Of a stretch of 64,000 nucleotides of DNA, positions 54,981 through 63,234 are shown one piece after another. The notes beneath the pieces were generated by a model. That model did no database searches, had not been told where the DNA came from, and worked only from the letters and a program-made list of their open reading frames with translations. The stretch is from Erythrobacter sp. (lineage in GTDB: Bacteria; Pseudomonadota; Alphaproteobacteria; Sphingomonadales; Sphingomonadaceae), in the NCBI RefSeq assembly GCF_024305245.1, contig NZ_JAMWYX010000001.1, forward strand, positions 310,001 to 374,000, given 5' to 3'. A program made the position numbers and the translations under genes. How positions within the stretch are numbered: position 1 is the stretch's first letter; each line of letters starts with the position of its first letter.

Positions 54981-56273
54981 GTGACCCGCGGCGCGCGGGC
55001 ACTGGTGTTGTGTCCGGATATCAAGGCATTACGATACGACCTTGATGCAACCGATCGTCTAGCGGAGGCTGAAGGGCTTGCGCTGGCCATCGGTATTGTG
55101 ATTGCGCATTCGGCCATTCTGCCTGTGCGCAAAATGCAGCCCAACACGCTGTTCGGCTCCGGTCAGGTCGAAAATATCGCGGTGTGGTGCGAACAGCACG
55201 AAGCCGAACTGGTGATCGTCGACGGGGCGCTCTCCCCGATCCAGCAGCGCAATCTCGAAGATCGGTTGAAACGCAAGGTGATCGACCGGACCGGGCTGAT
55301 CCTCGAGATTTTCGGTGAGCGTGCCGCGACCGCCGAAGGCCGGTTGCAGGTCGAACTGGCGCATCTCGATTACCAGCAAAGCCGCCTTGTGCGCAGCTGG
55401 ACCCACCTCGAACGCCAGCGTGGCGGCTTCGGCTTCCTTGGTGGTCCCGGCGAAACCCAGATCGAGGCTGACCGCCGGATGATCCGGCAGCGCATGACCC
55501 GCCTGCGCCGCGAGCTGGAACAGGTGCGCAAGACCCGCGCTTTGCACCGCGAGCGGCGGGGTAGGGCGCCGTGGCCGGTTATCGCGCTGGTGGGCTACAC
55601 CAACGCGGGCAAATCCACTTTGTTCAACCGTTTGACCGGCGCCGACGTGATGGCCGAGGATCTGCTGTTCGCGACGCTCGATCCGACCATGCGCGCGATC
55701 AGCCTGCCTGGCGTCGAAAAGGCGATCCTGTCCGACACGGTGGGCTTCATTTCCGATCTGCCGACACAGTTGGTGGCGGCGTTCCGCGCAACGCTCGAGG
55801 AAGTGACCTTCGCCGACATCATCTTGCACGTCCGCGACATGGCGAATGCGAGCAACGCGGCGCAGAAAAAGCAGGTCATCGAGGTGCTAGGCGACCTTGA
55901 TATCGTCGACACCGACACCGGCGAAAGCACGATTCCGATCGTCGAGGTCTGGAACAAGTGCGACCTTCTGGACGCCGAAAGCCAGGACGAATTGCGCGCA
56001 ATGGCTGAACTCCATGGCGCCGTAATGGTGTCGGCCGTAACCGGCGAAGGCGTTGCTGCGCTGGAAGATCGGGCAGCTGCCATGCTGACCGGAACCGCGC
56101 GCGAGGTGACCTTCACTCTGCCCGTCAGCGAAGGGCGCCATATTGCATGGTTGCACGCACATGGTGAGGTTGTCGCAGAGGAAGATGCGGGGGAAGGGGA
56201 CGCCGGCCCGATGCGCCGCGTGACGGTACGTCTCAACCCCAAGGAACTTGGGCAATTCGCGACTTTATTTTAG
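54981..56273 (+). CDS. hflX: GTPase HflX
   Basis: HflX is a ribosome-binding GTPase that splits stalled 70S ribosomes, notably under heat stress. The 430-residue protein has the N-terminal HflX domain (TLFGSGQVENI, DGALSPIQQRNLE), the linker motif GGFGFLGGPGETQIEADRR, and a GTPase domain with GYTNAGKSTLF (G1), DPTMRAI (G2), LSDTVGFI (G3) and NKCD (G4). The start is GTG at 54981; the CTG at 54951 in the same frame is another possibility. hfq ends 26 bases upstream, so the two are probably cotranscribed. It converges with mazG. Confidence 0.94.
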   Translation: MTRGARALVLCPDIKALRYDLDATDRLAEAEGLALAIGIVIAHSAILPVRKMQPNTLFGSGQVENIAVWCEQHEAELVIVDGALSPIQQRNLEDRLKRKVIDRTGLILEIFGERAATAEGRLQVELAHLDYQQSRLVRSWTHLERQRGGFGFLGGPGETQIEADRRMIRQRMTRLRRELEQVRKTRALHRERRGRAPWPVIALVGYTNAGKSTLFNRLTGADVMAEDLLFATLDPTMRAISLPGVEKAILSDTVGFISDLPTQLVAAFRATLEEVTFADIILHVRDMANASNAAQKKQVIEVLGDLDIVDTDTGESTIPIVEVWNKCDLLDAESQDELRAMAELHGAVMVSAVTGEGVAALEDRAAAMLTGTAREVTFTLPVSEGRHIAWLHAHGEVVAEEDAGEGDAGPMRRVTVRLNPKELGQFATLF

Positions 56274-56286
56274 GTTTAGCAGGCGT

Positions 56287-57045
56287 TTATTCGGCCTTTT
56301 TGACCTGCTGCCATAGCGCTTCTTGCGCCTCAAGACCGAGGTTCTGGAAGTCACCCTTCGCTTTGTCTTCCATGGCACGAAAGCGCCGCTCGAATTTGGC
56401 ATTGGCAGCCCGCAGCGCATCTTCGGCGCTGATCCCGTGAGCTCGGACGAAATTGACCACCGCGAACAGCAGGTCGCCTGCTTCCTCGGTTCGGTTTTCG
56501 TCCGAAGTGGCTGACTTAAGCTCTTCGAGTTCTTCAAAGATTTTCGCTTCGGAGCCCGAGGGATCAGGCCAGTCGAACCCGGTGCGCGCGGCGCGTTTCT
56601 GCAATTTCTGCGCGCGCATCAGTGCTGGTAGCGCAATCGCCACGCCGTCGAGCGCGCTGGTCACACCTTTCGCTGCGCGTTCGGTTTCCTTGATATCTTC
56701 CCAGCGGGCATCGTCCATCGTGCCACCGGCGCCGGCAAAGATGTGGGGATGGCGGGCTTCCATCTTGTCGCTGATCGCGTTCGCGACATCGGCGAACGCG
56801 AAGTGACCGGATTCTTCGGCCATGCGGGAATGAAACACGACCTGCAGCAGGAGATCGCCGAGTTCGTCTTTGAGATCGGCCAAGTCGCCCCGGGTAATGG
56901 CATCGGCGACTTCATAGGCTTCTTCGATGGTGTACGGCGCGATCGTTTCGAAGGTCTGCGCCAGATCCCATTCGCAACCGGCCACAGGGTCACGCAATCG
57001 CGCCATGATCGTAAGCAGCCGTTTGATAGGGGGCACCTGGCTCAT
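56287..57045 (-). CDS. mazG: Nucleoside triphosphate pyrophosphohydrolase MazG
   Basis: MazG hydrolyses NTPs to NMP and pyrophosphate and lowers (p)ppGpp or damaged nucleotides. The 252-residue protein has the tandem MazG architecture. The N-terminal domain has CEWDLAQTFETIAPYTIEEAYE and the ExxE..DELGDLLLQVVFHSR metal site; the C-terminal domain has the second site KIFEELEEL, TEEAGDLLFAVVNFVR. Typical length. AAGG lies six bases before the ATG at 57045. An unusual AT palindrome lies 18 bases upstream (57063-57076). Confidence 0.93.
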   Translation of the reverse strand: MSQVPPIKRLLTIMARLRDPVAGCEWDLAQTFETIAPYTIEEAYEVADAITRGDLADLKDELGDLLLQVVFHSRMAEESGHFAFADVANAISDKMEARHPHIFAGAGGTMDDARWEDIKETERAAKGVTSALDGVAIALPALMRAQKLQKRAARTGFDWPDPSGSEAKIFEELEELKSATSDENRTEEAGDLLFAVVNFVRAHGISAEDALRAANAKFERRFRAMEDKAKGDFQNLGLEAQEALWQQVKKAE

Positions 57046-57062
57046 GTCGCACCTTAAGATTG

Positions 57063-57076
57063 ATAATATATATTAT
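57063..57076. promoter_or_regulatory. Perfect 14-base AT-only palindrome upstream of mazG
   Basis: ATAATATATATTAT is its own reverse complement and lies 18-31 bases upstream of the mazG ATG in otherwise GC-rich DNA. It could be the mazG -10 region, a repressor operator, or both. It lies between mazG and the upstream membrane protein gene. Confidence 0.5.
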
Positions 57077-57083
57077 GTAAAAT

Positions 57084-57281
57084 CTAGATCAAAGCGCTGG
57101 CGGCGCCTTGAGCAGTCAGGAACCATTCGACCACCAGATAAAGCCCGCCGAAAAGGGCCAGCCAAACCAGCGCCATTTTCACAACCTGGCTCCATTTCAG
57201 ACGGTAAGACGCAAACGCAGCGCCAACCAGTATCAGCCAACCGAGGCTTGTGACGATCGGCAGAAGCATGTCCGAGTTCAT
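57084..57281 (-). CDS. Small two-helix membrane protein
   Basis: The 65-residue open frame encodes MNSDMLLPIVTSLGWLILVG followed by two hydrophobic segments (about 5-25 and 35-55) with RLKWSQ between. I do not recognise the family. Its ATG overlaps the stop of the metallo-beta-lactamase-fold gene (ATGA), a coupling seen across this whole operon, which supports its being real. It is the last gene before mazG. Confidence 0.72.
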   Translation of the reverse strand: MNSDMLLPIVTSLGWLILVGAAFASYRLKWSQVVKMALVWLALFGGLYLVVEWFLTAQGAASALI

Positions 57282-58060
57282 GCGACGATCTCCAGCCCAT
57301 CATATCCGACTGTCACGAAATCGGGCACCTCGTCGCACAGGCTGCGATAATCCATGCTCTTGTCGAGATGGCTCAGGACCACGCGCCCGGCACCGCACCG
57401 TTCGCCAAGCTCGATCGCCATGGCCAGATGCGCATGCGTGGGATGAGGGTCACGCCGGAGGCAGTCCGAAACCAGAATATCGACTTGATCGAACAGATCG
57501 ATCATGTCCTCTGAAATCTCACTGAAATCCGTGGCATATCCAATGGACTTGCCATCAGCTTCGAACCTGTAAGCGGTGGTTTCGCCTGGACCGTGCGCCA
57601 TCTGGCACCATTCGACACCGAAGCCTGCGACCATCCGCATCCTGTCGAGCGTGTCGATGCTGCAGATCGTGGGATAGCCATCCTGTCCCGCAAAGACATA
57701 GCCGAAACGCTGGCGCAAACGGCGCACTGTTTCGGTCGATGCGAAGCCCGGTATCGGTCCGGCGCGTCCATAACGCAGCACACGCAGATCGTCGATGCCG
57801 TGGCAGTGATCAGCATGGTCGTGCGTCCAGAACACGGCGTCAATGCTGCCGATCCGGTTCGCCAGCAGCTGTGCGCGGCAATCTGATGACGTATCGACAA
57901 GCAGCCGCCGTCCTTCATCGCTTTCGACCAGAATCGAAACCCGCGTCCGCCGGTTCCGCGGCTCATCCGGATCGCAATCGCCCCAGTCACCGGTGCCGTC
58001 TGCCCCGCCGATCCGAGGCACCCCGGTCGAGGTGCCCGAGCCGAGCATCACCACTTTCAC
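57278..58060 (-). CDS. Metallo-beta-lactamase-fold hydrolase, PhnP-like
   Basis: The 260-residue protein has the MBL metal motif WTHDHADHCHGIDDLR (HxHxDH), a later Asp in YATDFSEI and a terminal His in VLSHLDKSMD, matching phosphodiesterase-type MBL enzymes such as PhnP. GSGTSTGVPRIGG at the N-terminus is the usual family start. The CDPDEPRNRRTRVSILVE region near residues 29-46 is also typical. The substrate is not known; it is not in a phosphonate operon. It overlaps tatD and the small membrane protein by four bases each. Confidence 0.85.
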   Translation of the reverse strand: MKVVMLGSGTSTGVPRIGGADGTGDWGDCDPDEPRNRRTRVSILVESDEGRRLLVDTSSDCRAQLLANRIGSIDAVFWTHDHADHCHGIDDLRVLRYGRAGPIPGFASTETVRRLRQRFGYVFAGQDGYPTICSIDTLDRMRMVAGFGVEWCQMAHGPGETTAYRFEADGKSIGYATDFSEISEDMIDLFDQVDILVSDCLRRDPHPTHAHLAMAIELGERCGAGRVVLSHLDKSMDYRSLCDEVPDFVTVGYDGLEIVA

Positions 58061-58833
58061 AGGCGCGCCTTACTGAAAAGCTTGAAGAAATTGGTGGTGG
58101 TCTGCGCTTTCAGCTGTTCCACATCCGTTTCGCGCAAGCCAGCAATGAAGGCAGCCGTATCCGCAACATAGGCTGGCTCACACACCCGCCCGCGATGCGG
58201 CACTGGGGCAAGGAACGGGCTGTCGGTTTCCACCAGCAGGCGATCTGCAGGAACGGTCTTCGCAACCTCCTGCAAAGTCTTGGCGTTCTTGAAGGTTACG
58301 ATGCCCGAAAGCGAGATCGTCAGACCCAGTTCCAGAACCTTCGCGCCGAAATCGGCGGAGGCGGTGAAGCAGTGGATCAGCGCCGGGAAGGCGCCCTTCC
58401 CCATCTCCTCGGCAAGGATCGAAAAGGTGTCGTCCTCGGCATCGCGGGTGTGGATGATCACCGGCAACTGCACCTCGCGCGCCACATCAATATGCATACG
58501 GAACAAGCGCTTCTGCGTGTCTCTGTCCGAATGGTCGTAATAGTAGTCGAGTCCGGTCTCGCCGATTGCAATGACGCGCGGATGCCGGGTCGCCTCGAGC
58601 AAGGCAGCACGCCCCAAATCCTGATGCGCGTCGGCCTCATGCGGATGGATGCCGACACTGGCGAACACATCGGGTTCGCGCGCAGCAGTGGCAACCACCT
58701 GATCCCATTCGCTCTGGCGGGTCGAGATGTTGAGAAACGCGCTCACGCCAGCCTCCCGCGCACGGGCGAGCACGCCAGCCTGATCTTCGACCAGACCTTT
58801 GTATTCGAGATGGCAATGGCTATCGACCAGCAT
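58057..58833 (-). CDS. tatD: TatD-family metal-dependent deoxyribonuclease
   Basis: The 258-residue TIM-barrel protein has the family metal ligands: DSHCHLEYKG (HxH) at the N-terminus, Glu in GETGLDYYYDH, His in VIIHTRDAED, His in LIHCFTAS and Asp in LVETDSPFLAPVPHRGR. TatD homologues (here the YcfH type) cleave DNA ends and may repair oxidised DNA or trim 3' ends. It lies directly after metG with overlapping start and stop, the common metG-tatD pairing. Confidence 0.92.
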   Translation of the reverse strand: MLVDSHCHLEYKGLVEDQAGVLARAREAGVSAFLNISTRQSEWDQVVATAAREPDVFASVGIHPHEADAHQDLGRAALLEATRHPRVIAIGETGLDYYYDHSDRDTQKRLFRMHIDVAREVQLPVIIHTRDAEDDTFSILAEEMGKGAFPALIHCFTASADFGAKVLELGLTISLSGIVTFKNAKTLQEVAKTVPADRLLVETDSPFLAPVPHRGRVCEPAYVADTAAFIAGLRETDVEQLKAQTTTNFFKLFSKARL

Positions 58834-60410
58834 CAGGCGGCGGCCTCCGCTTCAAGCAGTTCGAGGCGCGGGAACAGCGGGGTCGGCGGCGCGACAGTAA
58901 AGCCGGTGGCGACGAGCCGGGCGAACCAATCGGTGTCGGACAGCGCCGCGAAGCTGCGTTCGTCCTCGGGAATGCCGAGCTGATCCAGCAATGCCGCTGC
59001 CTTCTCCGGCACAACGGGCTGGATCGCGATGGCAAGGTCGCGCAAGGCAACGAACAGCGTTTGCAGCACCGCCTTCATCCGCGCAGGATCGGTCTTTTTC
59101 AGCGTCCAGGGTGCCTGCTCGTCGACATACTGGTTGCAGGCATAAACCGCCCGCAGCCATGCCTCGATCCCGGTCGAGAACGACAGATCATTGAAATCCC
59201 GCGGAAGCTCCGTGCCGCACGCCAAGGCGACCGTGGCGAGCAGAGTAACATCCGCATCCTGCTGCTCAAACGCCTCAAGCCGCCCGTCCATGTTCTTCAC
59301 GATCATCGACAACGTACGCTGCGCCAGATTGCCGAAGCTGTTCGCCAGTTCCGCATTCGCCCGTAAAACAATCGCTTCGGGCGAATAGCTGCCATCCTGC
59401 CCGAAGGCGACCTCGCGCATCAGGAAATAGCGCAAGGCGTCCACACCGAAGCGCTCCGCCAGCGCGAGCGGGTCCGTGACATTGCCGAGTGACTTCGATT
59501 CCTTCTGCCCCCGGTTGAGCAGGAAACCGTGACCGAACACCTTTTGTGGCAGCGGCAATTGCGCGCTCATAAGAAAGGCAGGCCAATAGATCGTGTGGAA
59601 GCGCACGATATCCTTGCCGATCAGGTGCAGACTGGCAGGCCAGAACGTCCCCATTCCTTCAGGCATATCATCGGGATAGCCCAGGCCCGTGAGATAGTTC
59701 GTGAGGGCATCGACCCACACATACATCACATGGCCTTCGCTGCCGGGTACCTTCACACCCCAATCGAAACTGGTGCGGCTGACCGACAGATCGCGCAGGC
59801 CACCTTCGACAAAGGCGATCATTTCGTTACGGCGGCTTGCCGGCTCGAGGAATCCGGGCGTGCGCAGCAGTTCGAGCAACGGCTCCTGATATTTCGACAG
59901 GCGGAAGAACCAGCTTTCCTCGACCGTCCATTCGACGGGCGTGCCCTGCGGCGAAAGCTTTTCCCCGTCCTCGCCTTCGGTCAGTTCGCTCGCGTCATAA
60001 TAGGCTTCGTCACGAACCGAATACCATCCCTCGTACCGATCGAGATACAGGTCGCCTGCAGCCTCCATCGACTGCCAGATCGCCTGGCTGGCGCGGTGGT
60101 GATCGGGCTCACTGGTACGAATGAAACAATCATACGAAACGTTCAAAGCATCGCACATCGTCCGGAAATATCCGGACATTTCATCCGCCAGATCGGAAGG
60201 TTTGCGACCCTGCTCCTCGGCCTTGCGCGCCATTTTCAGGCCATGTTCGTCGGTGCCGGTCTGAAACCGCACCTTGCGGCCCTGAAGGCGCTGGAACCGG
60301 GCGATTACATCGGCGGCAATCGCCTCGTATGCATGGCCGATGTGCGGCCGCCCGTTCGGGTAGCTGATCGCAGTGGTGATGTAGAACGGGGTGTTGTCAG
60401 GGTCAGCCAT
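58833..60410 (-). CDS. metG: Methionine--tRNA ligase
   Basis: MetG charges initiator and elongator tRNA-Met. The 525-residue enzyme has the HIGH motif in NGRPHIGHAYEAIAADV and the KMSKS-equivalent KESKSLGN. It lacks the Cys zinc-knuckle insertion (the region reads YSVRDEAYYDASE) and the C-terminal dimerisation domain, as in the short alphaproteobacterial class. The WVDALTNYLTG and FWPASLHLIGKDI motifs are present. ATG at 60410 (MADPDNTPFYITTAISYPNG). Its start overlaps the end of holB by eight bases. Confidence 0.95.
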   Translation of the reverse strand: MADPDNTPFYITTAISYPNGRPHIGHAYEAIAADVIARFQRLQGRKVRFQTGTDEHGLKMARKAEEQGRKPSDLADEMSGYFRTMCDALNVSYDCFIRTSEPDHHRASQAIWQSMEAAGDLYLDRYEGWYSVRDEAYYDASELTEGEDGEKLSPQGTPVEWTVEESWFFRLSKYQEPLLELLRTPGFLEPASRRNEMIAFVEGGLRDLSVSRTSFDWGVKVPGSEGHVMYVWVDALTNYLTGLGYPDDMPEGMGTFWPASLHLIGKDIVRFHTIYWPAFLMSAQLPLPQKVFGHGFLLNRGQKESKSLGNVTDPLALAERFGVDALRYFLMREVAFGQDGSYSPEAIVLRANAELANSFGNLAQRTLSMIVKNMDGRLEAFEQQDADVTLLATVALACGTELPRDFNDLSFSTGIEAWLRAVYACNQYVDEQAPWTLKKTDPARMKAVLQTLFVALRDLAIAIQPVVPEKAAALLDQLGIPEDERSFAALSDTDWFARLVATGFTVAPPTPLFPRLELLEAEAAA

Positions 60411-61359
60411 GGGCCGGTTCGCTAGCTGGGGCGGCGGAGACAAGCAAGGTGCCGATCTCGAATGGGAGCATCCCGGGATCGAAATTGGCGGTGGGCGCTT
60501 CGGCGGCGAGTGAGACCAGCGCGGCGTGTGTATCGATCAGACGCGCACGCTGGTACGGCTCCTCGGAAGTGCGCGCTGCGCGGGCGACCAGACCCTGCGC
60601 CAGATCGAGCACGGCTTGCACCCGTTCGCGGTCGGCGCGTGGCCCGATCAGCCGCGCCAACTGGCCGCGCTGTTGGAAATCGATGTCACGGGTGGACAGC
60701 AAGGATACAATCACTTGAGCCAGCGGATTGAGATCCTGCGATGCGAACCGCAAAGCCACGCCGAACGATCCTTCGGCGGCAGCAATCGCGGCAGGATCGA
60801 CCGGCAGGCCGCCGTCCTCCAGCATTGCGGCAAGCTGGCTATCGGTCAGCGCCGGAAACCGCAAGGTGCGGCAGCGCGACCGGATCGTGGGAAGCAATCG
60901 TGCCGGACGGTGGGATACAAGCAGAAAGAAGGTGCCGACGGGCGGCTCCTCAAGGCTTTTGAGCAGCGCGTTCGCGGCGGATTTTTCCAGATCGTCGGCC
61001 GGATCGATAATGATCGCGCGGCGCGCGCCGAGTGTCGGGCGGGTGGACAGGCGGCGCTGCATCGCACGGATCTGCTTGATGCGTATGCTGCGGGCCAGTT
61101 CGAAGGATTTGCCATCGGCCTGTGCTTTCTCGGCCTTGTCGTCCTTCGGCCCATAGGTCAGCGTCAGGATGTCCGGATGATCGCCCTGCGGCTGCGGTAC
61201 CCCCGGTTCTGCCACCAGTTCGCGCGCGGCCGCCAGTGCGAAGTCACGCTTGCCGACGCCCGCCTTGCCCGACAAAAGCCAGCCATGATGCATCCGCTCG
61301 CCGCCAAGCGCATCGCGCCACTGCCGCCACGGCTCGGCATGGTTCGGCCAGCGGGTCAT
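60403..61359 (-). CDS. holB: DNA polymerase III delta-prime subunit
   Basis: Delta-prime is a stator subunit of the clamp loader. The 318-residue protein has the AAA+ fold with Walker A-like LLSGKAGVGKRDFALAAAR, the SRC motif in PTIRSRCRTLRF (arginine-finger region), and ALLKSLEEPPVGTFFLLVSH. ATG at 61359 (MTRWPNHAEPWRQW), overlapping the tmk stop (ATGA). The order tmk-holB-metG-tatD-MBL is a standard bacterial cluster. Confidence 0.92.
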   Translation of the reverse strand: MTRWPNHAEPWRQWRDALGGERMHHGWLLSGKAGVGKRDFALAAARELVAEPGVPQPQGDHPDILTLTYGPKDDKAEKAQADGKSFELARSIRIKQIRAMQRRLSTRPTLGARRAIIIDPADDLEKSAANALLKSLEEPPVGTFFLLVSHRPARLLPTIRSRCRTLRFPALTDSQLAAMLEDGGLPVDPAAIAAAEGSFGVALRFASQDLNPLAQVIVSLLSTRDIDFQQRGQLARLIGPRADRERVQAVLDLAQGLVARAARTSEEPYQRARLIDTHAALVSLAAEAPTANFDPGMLPFEIGTLLVSAAPASEPAHG

Positions 61360-62009
61360 CGCCGCTCGCCCTCCGGGTCCAGCAGATCGGCCAATGCGCC
61401 CATGATCCAAGCGTGCACATCTTCGGGCGCGCCTACGCCGTCGATCCGGACAATCCCGGCAGGGTCGGCGATTCCCAAGGCGCGGAACGCTTCGGCAACC
61501 GCGCGGTGATAGCTGGCGGGACGCCCCTCGATCGCATCGCTTATCGCTCCGCGCGCCGCTAGGCGTCCGGCCAGCACAGTCTCGTCGCCCTCGAGCAGGA
61601 ATACCCGGTCAGGCCGAAGCCCGCCGCTGCCGAAACCGTGCAGCGCAAGCACGGCATCGTCGCCCAGCCCGCCCGCTGCGCCCTGATAAGCGCGGCTCGA
61701 ATCGACAAAGCGGTCGCAAATGACCCACTCGCCGCGAGCCAGCGCCGGGCGGATCAGGTGCGCGACGTGGTCGGCGCGGGCGGCGGCGAACAGCAGGGCT
61801 TCGGCCTCGGCCGTCCAGCCCGCATCACCCGGCGGATCGAGCAGCAGCTGGCGGATCGCCTCTGCGCCCGGCGTTCCGCCCGGCTCGCGCGTGGTGACGA
61901 CCGCCAGTCCGCGCGACCGCAACGCCTCGGCAAGCAATCGCGCCTGCGTGGATTTGCCCGCCCCCTCGCCGCCTTCGAAGGCGATAAACCGGCCCGCCTG
62001 CGTGCTCAT
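61356..62009 (-). CDS. tmk: Thymidylate kinase
   Basis: Tmk phosphorylates dTMP to dTDP for DNA synthesis. The 217-residue enzyme has the P-loop FEGGEGAGKSTQARLLAEAL, the DR(E/Y)-type motif in TTREPGGTPGAEAIRQLLL, and the CDRFVDSSRAYQG core. Complete and typical. Start overlaps the upstream dacC stop by four bases. Confidence 0.95.
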   Translation of the reverse strand: MSTQAGRFIAFEGGEGAGKSTQARLLAEALRSRGLAVVTTREPGGTPGAEAIRQLLLDPPGDAGWTAEAEALLFAAARADHVAHLIRPALARGEWVICDRFVDSSRAYQGAAGGLGDDAVLALHGFGSGGLRPDRVFLLEGDETVLAGRLAARGAISDAIEGRPASYHRAVAEAFRALGIADPAGIVRIDGVGAPEDVHAWIMGALADLLDPEGERR

Positions 62010-63202
62010 GCGAACAGCCCGGCGATAGCATTGACAATCCGATCAATCGGACCCGCCACCGCGACGTCATCGCGCGCGTAAAGCGGAATGCGTGCAGGCG
62101 CGACGCCGGGCGCGGTGACTTCGAGCACGGCGACCTCCTGCCCTGCCGCGATCGGGGCGCGCAGCGGTCCTTCGTAGCGAATGGTCGCGCTAAGCTTTCC
62201 CGTGCTCCCGCGCGGCATGTTCACTGTGACGGCGCTTCCTGCGATGAGCGGCACATCCCGCGCATCGCCATTCTGCACCAGCGCCTCGCCCACTACCGCC
62301 TCGGGCGCGAACAGGCGGCGGCGGTCGAACGCGGCAAAGCCCCACTCCATATAGCTGCGCGCCAATCGTCCCCTGAGGCGACCGTTCTCCACCCCGGCCA
62401 GCACCAGCACCAGCCTTTGACCATCGCGCCGCGCGGTCCCGAGATAGGTGAAACCCGATTCGTTGGTGAACCCGGTCTTGATCCCATCAGCGCCGGGCGT
62501 ACGACCGATCAGCGGATCATGGTTGATCTGCGCGATACCTTTGTAGTCGAAGCCCTTGCGTCCGACATAATAACCGAACTTGTCGCGGTGCCGTGTCACC
62601 ATCGCCTGCGCGAGGCGCACAAGATCGCTGGCGGTGGTAAAGGTGTACCCTTCGTCGGGAAAGCCGTTGGGTGAGGCGAAATGGCTTCCGCTCATGCCGA
62701 GCGCGCGTGCGGCTTCGTTCATCGCTGCCGTCCATGCCGGGACAGAGCCCGCCTGCCCGGCAGCCAGAACCGCAGCCCCATCATTGGCCGATACATTGGC
62801 GATGCCGAGCAGAAGATCGTCCACCCGCACGCGTTCGCCTGCATCGAGGAACATCGTCGACCCAGTGCGCCGCCATTCGCGAGCGGTATCGGGGCTCATC
62901 ATGAAGATCTGCGCCGGATCGAGCCGGCCTTGTTCGATCAGCTCGAACGCCAGATAGAGCGTCATCGCCTTGGTAACCGACGCCGGCATGAAGCGCCGGT
63001 CGGGGTTGCGGGCGTGGAGCACCTGGCCGCTGGTGATGTCGACCAGCAACGCCACCGGCGCTTCGTTAGCAAGCGGAACCGCAGGAACGACAGGCTCGCT
63101 CGTACGCTGCGCGCCCGCAGGCGATATCACTGCGGCGAGCAGAATCAGCAGCAGGGCCGGGCGAAATTTGAGAATGGCAATCACGGCGCAAGCTATAGCC
63201 AC
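62006..63202 (-). CDS. dacC: D-alanyl-D-alanine carboxypeptidase (PBP5/6 family)
   Basis: This penicillin-binding protein trims the terminal D-Ala from peptidoglycan pentapeptides. The 398-residue protein has a signal peptide (hydrophobic core about 15-27, cut near AGAQ) and all three catalytic motifs: SxxK as SVTK (Ser75, Lys78), SxN as SAN (138-140), and KTG in DGIKTGFTNESG. A C-terminal beta domain follows, ending in a short helix likely to bind the membrane. The start is taken as GTG at 63202, after AAGGG; GTG at 63184 is an alternative. The symbol is approximate among dacA/C/D paralogues. Confidence 0.9.
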   Translation of the reverse strand: MAIACAVIAILKFRPALLLILLAAVISPAGAQRTSEPVVPAVPLANEAPVALLVDITSGQVLHARNPDRRFMPASVTKAMTLYLAFELIEQGRLDPAQIFMMSPDTAREWRRTGSTMFLDAGERVRVDDLLLGIANVSANDGAAVLAAGQAGSVPAWTAAMNEAARALGMSGSHFASPNGFPDEGYTFTTASDLVRLAQAMVTRHRDKFGYYVGRKGFDYKGIAQINHDPLIGRTPGADGIKTGFTNESGFTYLGTARRDGQRLVLVLAGVENGRLRGRLARSYMEWGFAAFDRRRLFAPEAVVGEALVQNGDARDVPLIAGSAVTVNMPRGSTGKLSATIRYEGPLRAPIAAGQEVAVLEVTAPGVAPARIPLYARDDVAVAGPIDRIVNAIAGLFA

Positions 63203-63234
63203 ACCCCCCGCCCTTGGCGAGGCGTGCGCTGCCC

